From assembly GCA_947624195.1 (NCBI GenBank), contig CANQJH010000015.1, positions 1 through 40,389 of the forward strand: 40,389 bases of DNA. The letters run 5' to 3'. The notes beneath the pieces were generated by a model. It was not told the DNA's origin, did no database searches, and worked only from the letters and a program-made list of their open reading frames with translations. Both the position numbers and the translations under genes were made by a program. Origin of the DNA: an uncultured Clostridia bacterium (GTDB taxonomy: Bacteria > Bacillota > Clostridia > TANB77 > CAG-508). Numbering within the stretch: position 1 is the stretch's first letter; the number at the start of each line of letters is the position of its first letter. Shown here piece after piece: positions 1 through 9,921 of this stretch.

Positions 1-590
1 GTGTTTGTCCATCTAATATCATAATCATTTACAAATATATTTAAGTTCAATCTTGTAAAAAATATATCTCGTAACTCCCTTTCTGTTATTATTTCATTCA
101 TATATTTACACAATTGCTTCCTTAAAAATTCAAAATCTACTATCCCATATGAATATAACATTCCTACAGTTAAAAATTCTATATCTCCATATCTTTTCGC
201 TATTACCTTATTTTCTGATGAAAATAGTCTTGTTAATTTTTCTATTACTCCTGGATTAAGTGAGTAATTATAATCATCATATTTGGCTCTCATAACTATA
301 ATCATAGCCTCTTCTAAGTATCTTATATCTGGGTGCTCCCTTTTATAGAAAAAAGATTTTATATCATCACTTGTTTTTGTATATTCAATTAATCTTTCTA
401 AATCCTTATAAGCTCTATATGGTAGCATTTTTATTATTTCTTCATCATCTGCATTTTCATATATACTTGGTATCATTTTAAGTATGTTTTCTTTTGTTGT
501 GTTTTCTTTAATAGCTTGATTAAATATACTATTTACTACAAATAGCATTGTGTCTTTTGATACATTTATTCTTCCATTATATTCTCCCAT
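1..590 (-). CDS. Hypothetical protein, 3' part beyond the left edge
   Basis: An open frame on the minus strand starts at an ATG at 588-590 and runs without a stop through about 196 codons off the left edge, so the C-terminus is not visible. The start is well supported: AAAGGAG lies a few bases upstream (594-602). The protein begins MGEYNGRINVSKDTM. It is charged and rich in Lys, Glu and Ile, looks mostly helical, and has no signal peptide or membrane segment in the visible part. It follows the ATPase gene (667-1911) on the same strand after 76 AT-rich bases with no clear terminator, so the two may share the promoter at 1964-1992. I do not recognise a family and assign no function. Confidence 0.7.
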   Translation of the reverse strand, partial: MGEYNGRINVSKDTMLFVVNSIFNQAIKENTTKENILKMIPSIYENADDEEIIKMLPYRAYKDLERLIEYTKTSDDIKSFFYKREHPDIRYLEEAMIIVMRAKYDDYNYSLNPGVIEKLTRLFSSENKVIAKRYGDIEFLTVGMLYSYGIVDFEFLRKQLCKYMNEIITERELRDIFFTRLNLNIFVNDYDIRWTN

Positions 591-666
591 ATTTACTCCT
601 TTATTTTTATACTTATTTTGTAATTTATTTAATATATTTTTACAACTTATAAAAATTTTTATATTT

Positions 667-1911
667 TTAATATTCCAAACTACTTGGATCTAAAAGAAAG
701 TCATATATACTCATTATGATAATACCATTTTCATATCTTGATTTCTTTATATTATCACCTACAATAATAATTTTTTTAAAGAAGTCATTTACATTTAATA
801 AAGATTTTTGTTCTTGTTCTACTTTTTGTTTTGTTTTCATCTCTAAAGCAGATTGAATATATATTTTGTTGTTACCTTTATTGGCTACGAAATCAATTTC
901 TAATTGTTTCTTTTTATCGCCTTCTCTTATTTCAACTGAACCAACATCAACATTATACCCACTCTTCTTTAATTCTAAGTATATAACATTTTCCATAGTA
1001 TGTGATATTTCTTCACTTTGTCTAAAATCTAAAAATGAATTTCTTATCCCCATATCTGTAAAATAATATTTTTGAGGTGTTTCTATAAATCTTTTTCCTC
1101 TTACATCAAATCTTCTTGCTTTTTCTATCATAAATGCATCTTGTAAATAACCTAAATAATTATAAATAGTTTTATCAGTCATTGTAGATAATTTATCTCT
1201 TTCCTTAAAGCTATTTGACAACTTTAGAGGATTTGTAAGTGAGCCAATATCAGATGCTATTATTTGTACTAACATTTCTAATTCTTCTTTATTTTGAACA
1301 TTGTTTCTTTCAACTATATCGTTTATATATACATTTTCTTTTTGTGATTTCAAATAATTAATTTTTGCATCGTCAGATTTAGCAAGTACAGTTAATGGTA
1401 ACCCTCCATAAGTATAGTATTCATTTAATGCTTTTTCTTCAGAACCATCATATATTGAATAATATTCACTAAAAGAAAGAGGATATACTTTTATTTCAGA
1501 GCCTCTACCTCTAAATTCAGTAATGATATCAGATGATAAAAATTTAGAATTACTTCCTGTAACATAAACTTCTACATTATTCATATGTAAAAATCCTATT
1601 AATACAGATTCAAATTCCTCTACTTCTTGAATTTCATCGAGAATAACATAATATTTATCTTTATCAATAATTTTTTCTTTTACATATTTATTCAATTCAT
1701 CTGGATTATGATATATAAAATTATCTCTTTCATCTAAATCTAGTTTTATAATATGATCTTCTTTTACCCCTTTTTCTATAAGATAATTTTTAAAAATTGG
1801 ATCTAATAAATATGACTTACCACATCTTCTAATTCCTGTAACAATTTTTACAAGACCATTATCTAATCCCTCTATAAGTTCATTTAAATAAAAATCTCTT
1901 TTTATTTCCAT
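667..1911 (-). CDS. AAA-family ATPase with DUF4143 C-terminal domain
   Basis: A 414-residue P-loop protein of the AAA_14/DUF4143 class. The Walker A motif GIRRCGKS is at residues 26-33, the Walker B YVILDE at about 88-93, and a sensor-like VTGSNS at 117-122. The C-terminal half (about 200-390) has the DUF4143 pattern, including YYFTDMGIRNSFLD and a later ELKKSGYNVDVG...EIDFVAN stretch that resembles a restriction-endonuclease-like fold. These proteins are common as single genes in anaerobes and their cellular role is mostly unknown. The start ATG follows GAGG seven bases upstream. There is no signal peptide, so it should be cytoplasmic. Its promoter is enclosed by two identical palindromes (1923-1960 and 2000-2037), which implies tight transcriptional control. 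The family call is firm; the biological function is not known. Confidence 0.9.
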   Translation of the reverse strand: MEIKRDFYLNELIEGLDNGLVKIVTGIRRCGKSYLLDPIFKNYLIEKGVKEDHIIKLDLDERDNFIYHNPDELNKYVKEKIIDKDKYYVILDEIQEVEEFESVLIGFLHMNNVEVYVTGSNSKFLSSDIITEFRGRGSEIKVYPLSFSEYYSIYDGSEEKALNEYYTYGGLPLTVLAKSDDAKINYLKSQKENVYINDIVERNNVQNKEELEMLVQIIASDIGSLTNPLKLSNSFKERDKLSTMTDKTIYNYLGYLQDAFMIEKARRFDVRGKRFIETPQKYYFTDMGIRNSFLDFRQSEEISHTMENVIYLELKKSGYNVDVGSVEIREGDKKKQLEIDFVANKGNNKIYIQSALEMKTKQKVEQEQKSLLNVNDFFKKIIIVGDNIKKSRYENGIIIMSIYDFLLDPSSLEY

Positions 1912-1922
1912 TTTAGCCTCCT

Positions 1923-1960
1923 ATTACGAATTTTTTCCGTTTACGGAATTTTTTCGTAAT
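1923..1960. promoter_or_regulatory. Proximal 38-bp operator-like palindrome
   Basis: A nested inverted repeat: outer arms ATTACGAA and TTCGTAAT, inner arms TCCGT and ACGGA, separated by T-rich spacers. It covers the predicted transcription start and ends just before the ribosome binding site. A protein bound here would block transcript initiation. It is base-for-base identical to the copy at 2000-2037. Confidence 0.7.
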
Positions 1961-1963
1961 ATT

Positions 1964-1992
1964 ATTTTATCAAAAAAATTTTATAAAGTCAA
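1964..1992 (-). promoter_or_regulatory. Sigma-A-type promoter of the ATPase gene
   Basis: Reading the minus strand, TTGACT (1992-1987) is followed after exactly 17 bases by TAAAAT (1969-1964), close to the vegetative consensus. Transcription would begin near 1957, inside the proximal 38-bp palindrome and about 45 bases before the ATPase start codon. Confidence 0.75.
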
Positions 1993-1999
1993 TTGTTTC

Positions 2000-2037
2000 A
2001 TTACGAATTTTTTCCGTTTACGGAATTTTTTCGTAAT
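2000..2037. promoter_or_regulatory. Distal 38-bp operator-like palindrome
   Basis: An exact second copy of the palindrome at 1923-1960, starting 77 bases away and placed just upstream of the -35 box (1987-1992). An extra half-site (TTCGTAATAT) follows at about 2041-2050. Two identical sites flanking one promoter suggest cooperative or looping repression. The regulator is not identifiable in this window. Confidence 0.65.
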
Positions 2038-2086
2038 ATTTTCGTAATATATGTATTAAGAGTATCAATATTTTTTCTAAGGTATA

Positions 2087-2148
2087 CAACTTAGCTACGC
2101 TCAGTTGCATAAGACATTTCTAACTCACTTCGTTCGAAGAACTGTCTT
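2087..2148. other. Two tandem hairpins at the glucan-synthase truncation point
   Basis: Hairpin 1 (2087-2107) on the minus strand reads CAACT-g-AGC-gta-GCT-a-AGTTG. Hairpin 2 (2111-2148) has outer arms AAGACA and TGTCTT, then a g/a mismatch and inner arms TTCT and AGAA. Both share the pattern of a stem interrupted by one G/A mismatch. Neither is followed by a T-run, so ordinary terminators are unlikely. Interrupted hairpins like these occur at the ends of IS200/IS605-type elements and related non-autonomous elements, but no transposase is present. Hairpin 2 carries the stop codon of the truncated synthase. Confidence 0.5.
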
Positions 2149-5100
2149 AACAACAACATACATGTGTGTATTGACCACCATTTTCTCTTAAGCCTTTTGA
2201 GTATGATGATATATATCCCAAATTTCTGTTTTCAAGAGGTGGAGTTAGCAATTTTACTAAATTATTTTCATTATCTACTAAATAATTTTCTGCGCTTTCA
2301 AGTGCTAAATGTTGCTTATCATCTGTAACTGCATTTGAAATTACTGACCAACTTTGTGCTATGCTGTCTATTTTGCACTCATCTTGCTCTATACTGCCAA
2401 CATCTACTCCATCATCATCAATTGCTCTTTTGAACCATCTACCATCCCATGCGGTTGTATTTAGTGCTGTTTTTAACATTTCCTTACTTTGTATAAATTT
2501 TTCTTTTATTTCATCATAATTTAAAGTGTTTACGTCTTGTATAAATTCTACTTTTGCCTCCTGCTTTTCGCTGTTGTCGTTTATTGCAATTGCTACTTCT
2601 TTGCTTACTCCTTGTTGTTTTAAAAATTTAGCTTCATAGTCAATTAGTGGTACAAATCTGTTTAAAATGTCATACAAGAAAAATCCCAGCCACACACTTT
2701 CTCCTACTTCTTTTTGTCCTACTTTATTCATACCATCATTCCAGTCTCCTGACTTTATTAGTGGTAAATTATTGGGTCCAAATCTTGATGCTCTTTCTAT
2801 TGCCTTTACACAATGTTCAAAAACAGTGCCTTTATTTTCATACACATCATAAATGTCTACTCTATCAATTTCGTTTTCTTGTAATTCATCTGCTTTTAAA
2901 TACATTTCTTCTTCATTTAAAATGCTCATATCTCCGGTAAAATCAATGTATTCCAAAGCTGCGTAAGGCAGCCATAGTAAGTCGTCGGAAAATCTAGTTC
3001 TTACTCCTAAATTTGAATCTTCGTGCCACCAGTGTTCTACATCTCCTTCAAAAAATTGATGTTTACAACATAATAAAATTTGATTTTTTAAAATATTTAT
3101 ATCTACATATTTTAATCCTAACGCATCTTGCAGTTGATCTCTAAATCCAAATCCACCGCTTGCTTGATAGAAGCCTGCTTTTGAGAAAATTCTCGAAGCC
3201 AAAGTTTGATAAATTAACCAATTATTTTGAAGAAAATCAACAGTCATAGATGGCGTTGAACTTGTTACTTTGCTTGTCTGCTCTTTCCAGTATTTTATTG
3301 TATTTTCTAGTTCTTCTTTATAGTTTGTGATATACTTTGTTGCTTTGTCTAGACTATCCATATCTGATTCTTCGCATCCTAAAATAAATACTACTTCTTT
3401 TTCTTCACCTTGTTTTAAAGTGACTTCAACCTCATTTTTTTCATTTATTTTTTCACTACTTGTTACATATGCAAATACATTTGGATTTTTCAAATTTTTT
3501 ATTAAATTCATATTTAAACTTTCTTTAAATAACTTTGTTACATATCTTTTGTCTTCTACATTTTCTCCAATTTGAAAATCTAAATCGTACTTGATTTTTA
3601 GAGTAGCTTTTTTGTCTAAATTATTTTTTAGTTTTATTATGCTGACCTTACAACTATCATTAATTGGAACGTATTGAATACACTCTTGATATATTCCGTT
3701 ATTTAAAAAATACTTAGAGTAGCCTAGTCCAAAGCAGGTTACATACTCTTGATTATCTTCCAAATTTCTACATGTCATATTCCAACTTTTTTTGTATTTT
3801 AATTTCTTTTTATTTTGCTTTATTTTATTTTGACTTATTTCATTTTTTGTTATTATACTTTCGGTTATTTCTTTTTTACTTAACTCATCACGCATATCTT
3901 GTTTATTTTGATACTCATATAAACTTAGTGTAAATTCCTCAGATGATTTGTCCATATAGCTATCATTTGAAAAACTTGTAATTCTATTAGTTCTGCTGTT
4001 TTTATACCAAATAAATCCTCCCATTGAATCTGTTACCACACTACCAAAATTTTTATTAGCTAAAATATTAGTCCATGCAAGTGGTATTGGTTTGTGATTA
4101 TTTTGAATAATCCAGTATTCTGAGCCGTCTTTATTAAAACCACCATAGCCATTAAATAGTTTTAGGTCTTTTACTTTAACTATAGATTCAGTTGTGTCTT
4201 TCATTACGTTTTCGCCATTAACTTGCTTTGTGTTTGTATCTTGCGTTATGTTATCAATTGGCTTTTTATCTTCACCTTGTGCTATGCTATTTTGCTTTGT
4301 ACCTTCCTTTAATTTGTTATTTAATATTTCATCTAGATAAATTTCACTTTCAATTGTATCATCCAATTCTTGAATTTGTTTTTCTAGTAATCCGTCTGCT
4401 GCGTCGATAATCAAACTTGCTCTTAATTCAAATATTCGCTTGTCTTCTCTTGATAAATTGTATAATACAAATACGCCCTCTCTTTGATTTAGATATCTAC
4501 TCATATTGCTATTTCTTATATTTTCTTCAATATCAACTTTAGAAGTTATAACTACTTCCGTTTTTATATTTTTAGTCATAAAATACTCATATGCTTTTAA
4601 GACTTCTTCAACCACATAATAATCATTCAAATCTTTTATATTAACTACAAGAATTGGGAAATCTCCTGATACGCCATATTTCCATATCCTTTGATTTGAC
4701 AAGTCTAAATTTAAGTTTCTATCTTTTATATTTATTTTGTCTGGCATTAATAAAAATTTAAGCATTTTTTGATATGTTGTTATATTTTTGCCTTTTATTC
4801 CTAAATACCTAGTTTCCGCTTCTGTTTGAACTTTTGAAAGTTCAAATACTCTGTCTAAATTTCTAATATCCTGATATTCTTCTAAGTCTTTAATTGCTTG
4901 CTCTCTGTCGTAATTTGCAGAAGTTATTAAATATATTTTTTTAGTTTCTTCTGGCTTAATGTTTACTATTCTTCTTAATGCAATAATTGGGTTGATAACT
5001 GTGCCCTCTTTTTTGCTAAATGGCAATGATTTAGCAACAGCGTCAGGTATACCATTATTTTTTCTACTTCTAAATTTTTCTTTGTCTATTTCAAATTCCA

Positions 5101-8100
5101 TGTTTCCGTCTTCTGCATATAAGGTTGTCGCATAGTATGGAATTGGCTCGTTTTCTTGTCTTCTATTTCTTGTTACAATTAATTTATCACCATCATTATC
5201 GAATTTCAAAAACATATTTTCAAATGCTGGATGTGCTTCATATTGTTTCTTATTTACAAGCATTGGTTTAGCTGATGTTGTTACCTCTAAGTTTAAATCT
5301 TTGTGTCCTTTATTAGTAAATTTTATTTCTTTTATCTCAACTTGTAAGTCTGGAGCAATCGTATTTTTTACTCTTATTTTTAAGTTATCTTTTTCAATTT
5401 TATATTCACTATCATATGAAGTAAAAGCAGTATCGTGCTTTGTATTCGCTAGGCTGATTACCTTTCCTAAATTGATGTCTTTAACATATATATTATTTTC
5501 ATCAGTTAAAGCTATGTCATTTAACTGGTTTGTTTCCATTCCATTTTGATAATTAATTACAGTAAGGGCTTTGGTTGATATAACATTTAGTCCTGTATTT
5601 CTTAGAGTGTGTTCATCATAAACTTTGTATCTTATTTTTTGTGCTTTTTCTTTTACTTCTTTAGTTAAAATTATACTGTTTGGAACATTTTCCTGCAATA
5701 ATACTTTTATTCCTTCCATTTCTGGATTTTTCATAAATCTTTTTTGAAAAATATTATTCCTTAAAGCATTATCTATCGAAGCTAAAATCATGCCTTGGTG
5801 GTGTGCCATAAATACTTTAATAACTTCTTTTTCTGGAGTATAGTCTATTGAGTCAAAGAAACCGTATTTGCCAACAGCTCCCTCTTTTTCTATTTTTCTT
5901 AAATTATTAATCGCTTCTTTTCTGTTTTCTGTTAAAGCTAAAAAGGTTGAATATGGGCTTACTACTATGTCTTGAGTGAGTCCTCTTTTTAGACCAAGCC
6001 ATGGTATACCAAATGTTTTATATTGATAATTTCCCTCAAAATCTTTTAAACTAAATGAACTTTCAGATATTCCCCATGGAATACCTAACTTTAATCCATA
6101 CTCTTTTTGGCTTAACACAAGTAGCTTGCATGATTCATCAATTAATGTAGATTCATATGTTGGAATTATTAAGTTAGGCATTAGATATTCAAACGCAGTT
6201 CCTCCCCATGATACAAGACCTATGTGTCCTCTTACAGTAGTTAAGGTTCTTCCAAGCGTTCCCCATGCTTTGCTTGGAACATCTTTTTTTGCTATTGCGA
6301 TTAGAATAGTTTGCCTTGATTCTGAGGCTAGTAAATCATAATATGAGTCTAAAAGCCTGTTGTCTTCTACGTTATATCCAATAGAAAATAAATCAACATT
6401 GTCATCATATAGCTTGCTAAAATCAGTATCACTGATTAACTTGTTGACTTTCTCTAGGATTAGATTTACTTTATCTTTACTATTTTTGCTCACATTTATT
6501 TCTAGTTTCTCCTGCTCAATTTGTTCAATTAAAAATTGCTTCAAAGTGTATAAATATCCCACAAAATTTCCACTATCTACAGAAGAAACAAAAAGCGGAT
6601 GAAGTGGCTTTAAAGTTTCGGTATCATACCAGTTATATAAGTGTCCATTCCATTTTGGCAAGGTTTCGACAGTATTAATCACGTTTTCCAACAAATCTAT
6701 TACATACTCTTTAGTTTCATATTTAAGGTCATAGCTTGTAATTATTGATAAAATTTGAAGTCCTATATTTGTTGAAGATGTCCTGTGTGCTACTTCATTT
6801 CTTCTGTTTTCTTGAAAGTTGTCATTTATTAAATAATTGGTCATATTTTCTTTAAAATAATGCCAAGTTTTTTCTCCAATATCTAATAAATAATTGATAT
6901 TGTCTTTTGAAATTTTGTAAATTTCCTCTTTTTCTTTTCTGCCCATCAAATGCATTATTAGTGGTGCGAAAATCCACAAAAATGCAAACGGATATGGCAT
7001 TGTAAATATTCCTACTAATACAGTAAATATCATTGACATATAATAGTCCGATATTGCGTTTTTTGATATATTTTCCGCTTCATTTGAAGTTGTCCACTCA
7101 AGTAAATATAAATGTGATATTCTCATTCTGTAAATTGATTTTACAAATGCATTTAGTTCTACATTTGCTATGTCTGGCAAAAGAATAATGTCCAAAATAT
7201 AACTGTATATCGCACTTTGTATCTCAGTAAAAGTTGGGACAAATAACTTTCTTTTAAACTCTCCCGACTTTTTGTTTATAAATAAATCTAATAATCTAAT
7301 TATCATTGTTGTTGCAAGTAAAAGTAGTGATATCAATATGTTTACAGGATTGCGTGTAATCATTCCTATAATTAGATAAATAAATATAAATACTTCATTT
7401 AAATTTCTCACTATGTTGTCTAATATTTTATATTTAGATAAGAAGTTTAGCGTACTATTCATCCAACCTAGTATTTGAATGTCTCCTCTAATCCATCTAT
7501 GTTTTCTTAATTTGTAAGCATTGTAGTTAGATGGAAATCCATCCATTAAATAAATATCATTTGCCAGTCCACATCTTAAAAAATTACCCTCAAGCAAGTC
7601 GTGGCTTAACACTTTATTTTCTGGAATTGAGTCTTTTAACACTTCATAAAATGTTTCTAAATCATATATTCCTTTCCCTGTGTAAATACCTTCTCCAAAT
7701 GTATCTTGGTACACGTCAGAAACTGCAGTAGAATAAAGATCAGTTCCTAAGTTCCCTGCAAATAGTCTTGAAAATAATGTTTTTCTTCCATCGTCAATGT
7801 CTAAATTTACTCGTGGTTGGATTACTCCGTGACCTTTAAATACTATATTTTTTATCTTATCAACCTCAGGCCAATTTAAGATATGGCTCATTGCTCCTAC
7901 TAATTTAAATGCACTATCCATTACTAAATTAGTGTCTGAATCTATTGTTATTACATATTTTATTTTAGGCAGTTTTTTCAAATCACAATTATTGGTTCCA
8001 AAAGATGATTTTCCGGTCATCAAGAATTCATTAAACTGGCTAAGCATACCTCTTTTTCTTTCCCAACCCATATAGCATCTTTCAACTTCAGACCATTCTC

Positions 8101-9727
8101 TATTTCTATATGTGAAAAAGAAAATATCTCCATATTTTTCATTTAATTTTTTAGATTCTTTTAAACCCTCATTAATTATTTCTTTATCATAATTTTCTTT
8201 TTGTCTGCTGCTACTTTTGCAGTCTCCCAACAAAGTAAAAAATAGATTATTTGATTTGTTTGCCAAATAGTAAATTTCCATTTTTTCAAAAATCTCTTTT
8301 ACTTCATCCTTTGATTTTAAAGAAACCGGTATTACGCACATTGTAGCATTTTCTTTTGGAATATTATTTTGCATATCTATTTTAGGAATATGTCTTTGTT
8401 TGACTATTTTGCTCAATATATATTGCACTAATTTTGTAACTGAATTTTGTATTGGAATAAACAACAACAATGACACTATGTTTACCCATCTAGCCAAAAT
8501 TATAGTAATTAAAAATGTTAAAAAGTATATAACAAAAGCATAGATTTTAGCTTTTGTATCAGCATTCATACCTTTTACATTTTTATTCAAAAGCTTGCTT
8601 AATAATATATCCCTTCCCTCATCAATTAGGTAGTAGCCCACGTGGGATTTCTTTTGCTTTCTAATTTTATTTGTCTTTTCTGTATATCTATCATTTGCAT
8701 AATCATCTGGCTGTAATTCATTATCCTTGCATAATTGCACAATAGTTTCTGCAATAAATATTTCAGAAATTTTTGTCTTTTTAGATATTTCCAATATTTT
8801 TGCTCTATAATAATCTTTGCTTTCATAATCCATTTTTTGATAAACATTTGCTGGGTCTTCATTCAATATTTTTTCAACCACGTTTATTTCTTTGAATATT
8901 GCTATCATATTCATTCTTGAAATGTCTCTCAAGCTGATGATTGAATTTTTTATAGATAATTTTCTAACAGCTATGTCAAAATGTTCTCTACTTATAACTT
9001 CGGATATGGTCATGCCCATTTTGTTGACTTGTTCCTCGAACGCTTGCAAGTATGGAAGTCCCTCTTTTCCGTATCTTTTTAAGCTGTATGACATATATTC
9101 AATAAAGGGATATGCTCCTTTTACAGACATTTTGATTTCTTTTTCAGGCTTGTTTTCTATAATTCTTTTTAGCATATTATAAACTTTAAATTTTTCCATT
9201 TGCGAAATAAAAATTCTCTCGCAAATATGTCTAATTTTCTCTATTATATTGATTTGTAGAAAAATTGGAATAGCCCATATTTCTTCCATATCCAGATTCT
9301 TTTGTGTTTGATATGCTAGCAAATAATCCTTTAAATCATTTTGATTTATTTTTCCGTCTGTGTAGGAAACAATTTCATTTGTAAGTACAAATATTCTAGC
9401 AAATCCATTTTGAGATAATCCGGGCAAATTCTTATACTTTTTTAAACTTAAATCTTTTTCAATGGTTTTTACAGATTTTTCAATCATATAAAAGTTATCC
9501 AATAACCACTCTCCTGCTGGGTGTATTGGAATGCCAATTTTGACGTGTTCATTTAATAAAGTATATACCAAAGAAATATACTTGCAGTTATCTTTTAGCC
9601 TTTTAATTGGGTATGTGTCTTTTGCAGAATTCTTTTTTACAATATTATCTGATGCGAACTTTGCCAAATATTCTTCCAAGTCCTTTTTATTAAGTACAGA
9701 ATCTTTTGTGTATAAAATTTTTAACAT
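2147..9727 (-). CDS. Cyclic beta-1,2-glucan synthase-like GT84/GH94 membrane enzyme, C-terminally truncated
   Basis: A 2,526-residue protein with the NdvB/ChvB layout. After a soluble N-terminal region come membrane segments at about 410-450. A glycosyltransferase-84-like domain follows, with IDSDTN near residue 597 and HRWIRGD near 745, and then more membrane segments to about 960. Next is a glycoamylase-like region (HHQGM near 1311), two beta-sandwich regions joined by low-complexity linkers (about 1870-1930), and a GH94-type alpha/alpha barrel with FRDQLQDAL near 2199 and SGDWNDGMN near 2330. Known family members make and cyclise beta-glucan at the membrane and trim its length by phosphorolysis. 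The barrel here stops right after RENGGQYTH with CCC and a stop, where homologues normally continue for very roughly 150-200 residues. The gene is therefore cut at its 3' end, and the phosphorylase domain may be inactive. The start ATG is preceded by GAGGAG at 12 bases. Glucan linkage is uncertain in Gram-positive homologues. Confidence 0.85.
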   Translation of the reverse strand: MLKILYTKDSVLNKKDLEEYLAKFASDNIVKKNSAKDTYPIKRLKDNCKYISLVYTLLNEHVKIGIPIHPAGEWLLDNFYMIEKSVKTIEKDLSLKKYKNLPGLSQNGFARIFVLTNEIVSYTDGKINQNDLKDYLLAYQTQKNLDMEEIWAIPIFLQINIIEKIRHICERIFISQMEKFKVYNMLKRIIENKPEKEIKMSVKGAYPFIEYMSYSLKRYGKEGLPYLQAFEEQVNKMGMTISEVISREHFDIAVRKLSIKNSIISLRDISRMNMIAIFKEINVVEKILNEDPANVYQKMDYESKDYYRAKILEISKKTKISEIFIAETIVQLCKDNELQPDDYANDRYTEKTNKIRKQKKSHVGYYLIDEGRDILLSKLLNKNVKGMNADTKAKIYAFVIYFLTFLITIILARWVNIVSLLLFIPIQNSVTKLVQYILSKIVKQRHIPKIDMQNNIPKENATMCVIPVSLKSKDEVKEIFEKMEIYYLANKSNNLFFTLLGDCKSSSRQKENYDKEIINEGLKESKKLNEKYGDIFFFTYRNREWSEVERCYMGWERKRGMLSQFNEFLMTGKSSFGTNNCDLKKLPKIKYVITIDSDTNLVMDSAFKLVGAMSHILNWPEVDKIKNIVFKGHGVIQPRVNLDIDDGRKTLFSRLFAGNLGTDLYSTAVSDVYQDTFGEGIYTGKGIYDLETFYEVLKDSIPENKVLSHDLLEGNFLRCGLANDIYLMDGFPSNYNAYKLRKHRWIRGDIQILGWMNSTLNFLSKYKILDNIVRNLNEVFIFIYLIIGMITRNPVNILISLLLLATTMIIRLLDLFINKKSGEFKRKLFVPTFTEIQSAIYSYILDIILLPDIANVELNAFVKSIYRMRISHLYLLEWTTSNEAENISKNAISDYYMSMIFTVLVGIFTMPYPFAFLWIFAPLIMHLMGRKEKEEIYKISKDNINYLLDIGEKTWHYFKENMTNYLINDNFQENRRNEVAHRTSSTNIGLQILSIITSYDLKYETKEYVIDLLENVINTVETLPKWNGHLYNWYDTETLKPLHPLFVSSVDSGNFVGYLYTLKQFLIEQIEQEKLEINVSKNSKDKVNLILEKVNKLISDTDFSKLYDDNVDLFSIGYNVEDNRLLDSYYDLLASESRQTILIAIAKKDVPSKAWGTLGRTLTTVRGHIGLVSWGGTAFEYLMPNLIIPTYESTLIDESCKLLVLSQKEYGLKLGIPWGISESSFSLKDFEGNYQYKTFGIPWLGLKRGLTQDIVVSPYSTFLALTENRKEAINNLRKIEKEGAVGKYGFFDSIDYTPEKEVIKVFMAHHQGMILASIDNALRNNIFQKRFMKNPEMEGIKVLLQENVPNSIILTKEVKEKAQKIRYKVYDEHTLRNTGLNVISTKALTVINYQNGMETNQLNDIALTDENNIYVKDINLGKVISLANTKHDTAFTSYDSEYKIEKDNLKIRVKNTIAPDLQVEIKEIKFTNKGHKDLNLEVTTSAKPMLVNKKQYEAHPAFENMFLKFDNDGDKLIVTRNRRQENEPIPYYATTLYAEDGNMEFEIDKEKFRSRKNNGIPDAVAKSLPFSKKEGTVINPIIALRRIVNIKPEETKKIYLITSANYDREQAIKDLEEYQDIRNLDRVFELSKVQTEAETRYLGIKGKNITTYQKMLKFLLMPDKINIKDRNLNLDLSNQRIWKYGVSGDFPILVVNIKDLNDYYVVEEVLKAYEYFMTKNIKTEVVITSKVDIEENIRNSNMSRYLNQREGVFVLYNLSREDKRIFELRASLIIDAADGLLEKQIQELDDTIESEIYLDEILNNKLKEGTKQNSIAQGEDKKPIDNITQDTNTKQVNGENVMKDTTESIVKVKDLKLFNGYGGFNKDGSEYWIIQNNHKPIPLAWTNILANKNFGSVVTDSMGGFIWYKNSRTNRITSFSNDSYMDKSSEEFTLSLYEYQNKQDMRDELSKKEITESIITKNEISQNKIKQNKKKLKYKKSWNMTCRNLEDNQEYVTCFGLGYSKYFLNNGIYQECIQYVPINDSCKVSIIKLKNNLDKKATLKIKYDLDFQIGENVEDKRYVTKLFKESLNMNLIKNLKNPNVFAYVTSSEKINEKNEVEVTLKQGEEKEVVFILGCEESDMDSLDKATKYITNYKEELENTIKYWKEQTSKVTSSTPSMTVDFLQNNWLIYQTLASRIFSKAGFYQASGGFGFRDQLQDALGLKYVDINILKNQILLCCKHQFFEGDVEHWWHEDSNLGVRTRFSDDLLWLPYAALEYIDFTGDMSILNEEEMYLKADELQENEIDRVDIYDVYENKGTVFEHCVKAIERASRFGPNNLPLIKSGDWNDGMNKVGQKEVGESVWLGFFLYDILNRFVPLIDYEAKFLKQQGVSKEVAIAINDNSEKQEAKVEFIQDVNTLNYDEIKEKFIQSKEMLKTALNTTAWDGRWFKRAIDDDGVDVGSIEQDECKIDSIAQSWSVISNAVTDDKQHLALESAENYLVDNENNLVKLLTPPLENRNLGYISSYSKGLRENGGQYTHVCCC

Positions 9728-9849
9728 AAAAAATTTCCGCTCCTCTTTAAAATACGTTTTTCACATATTTTCTCCGATTTGTGGAAATTTTATACACAAG
9801 ATTGTAACATGTTGTGACTAATAACGGTTTTTACAAAACATAAATAAAT

Positions 9850-9877
9850 TCATATTTATTTTATTAATGCATACAAT
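9850..9877 (+). promoter_or_regulatory. Candidate sigma-E (sporulation) promoter of cwlD
   Basis: TCATATT (9850-9856) and CATACAAT (9870-9877) match the Bacillus sigma-E consensus elements KMATATT and CATACAnT, separated by 13 bases, which is slightly short of the usual spacing. They lie about 45 bases before the cwlD start codon. In Bacillus subtilis cwlD belongs to the mother-cell sporulation programme, which agrees with the match. Confidence 0.55.
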
Positions 9878-9921
9878 TTTACTAAATCTAAATTTTTTAA
9901 GGAGATTTGTGTAATTTTATT

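Noticed and set aside
2647..9182. Plus-strand ORFs of 60-97 codons within the glucan synthase gene
   Set aside because: They lie opposite a long well-supported gene, have no ribosome binding sites and show no recognisable motifs.
9779..9799. TTGTG...CACAA inverted repeat in the divergent region before the glucan synthase
   Set aside because: Arms of only five bases in AT-rich DNA; too weak to call an operator. No convincing promoter for the synthase could be fixed either.
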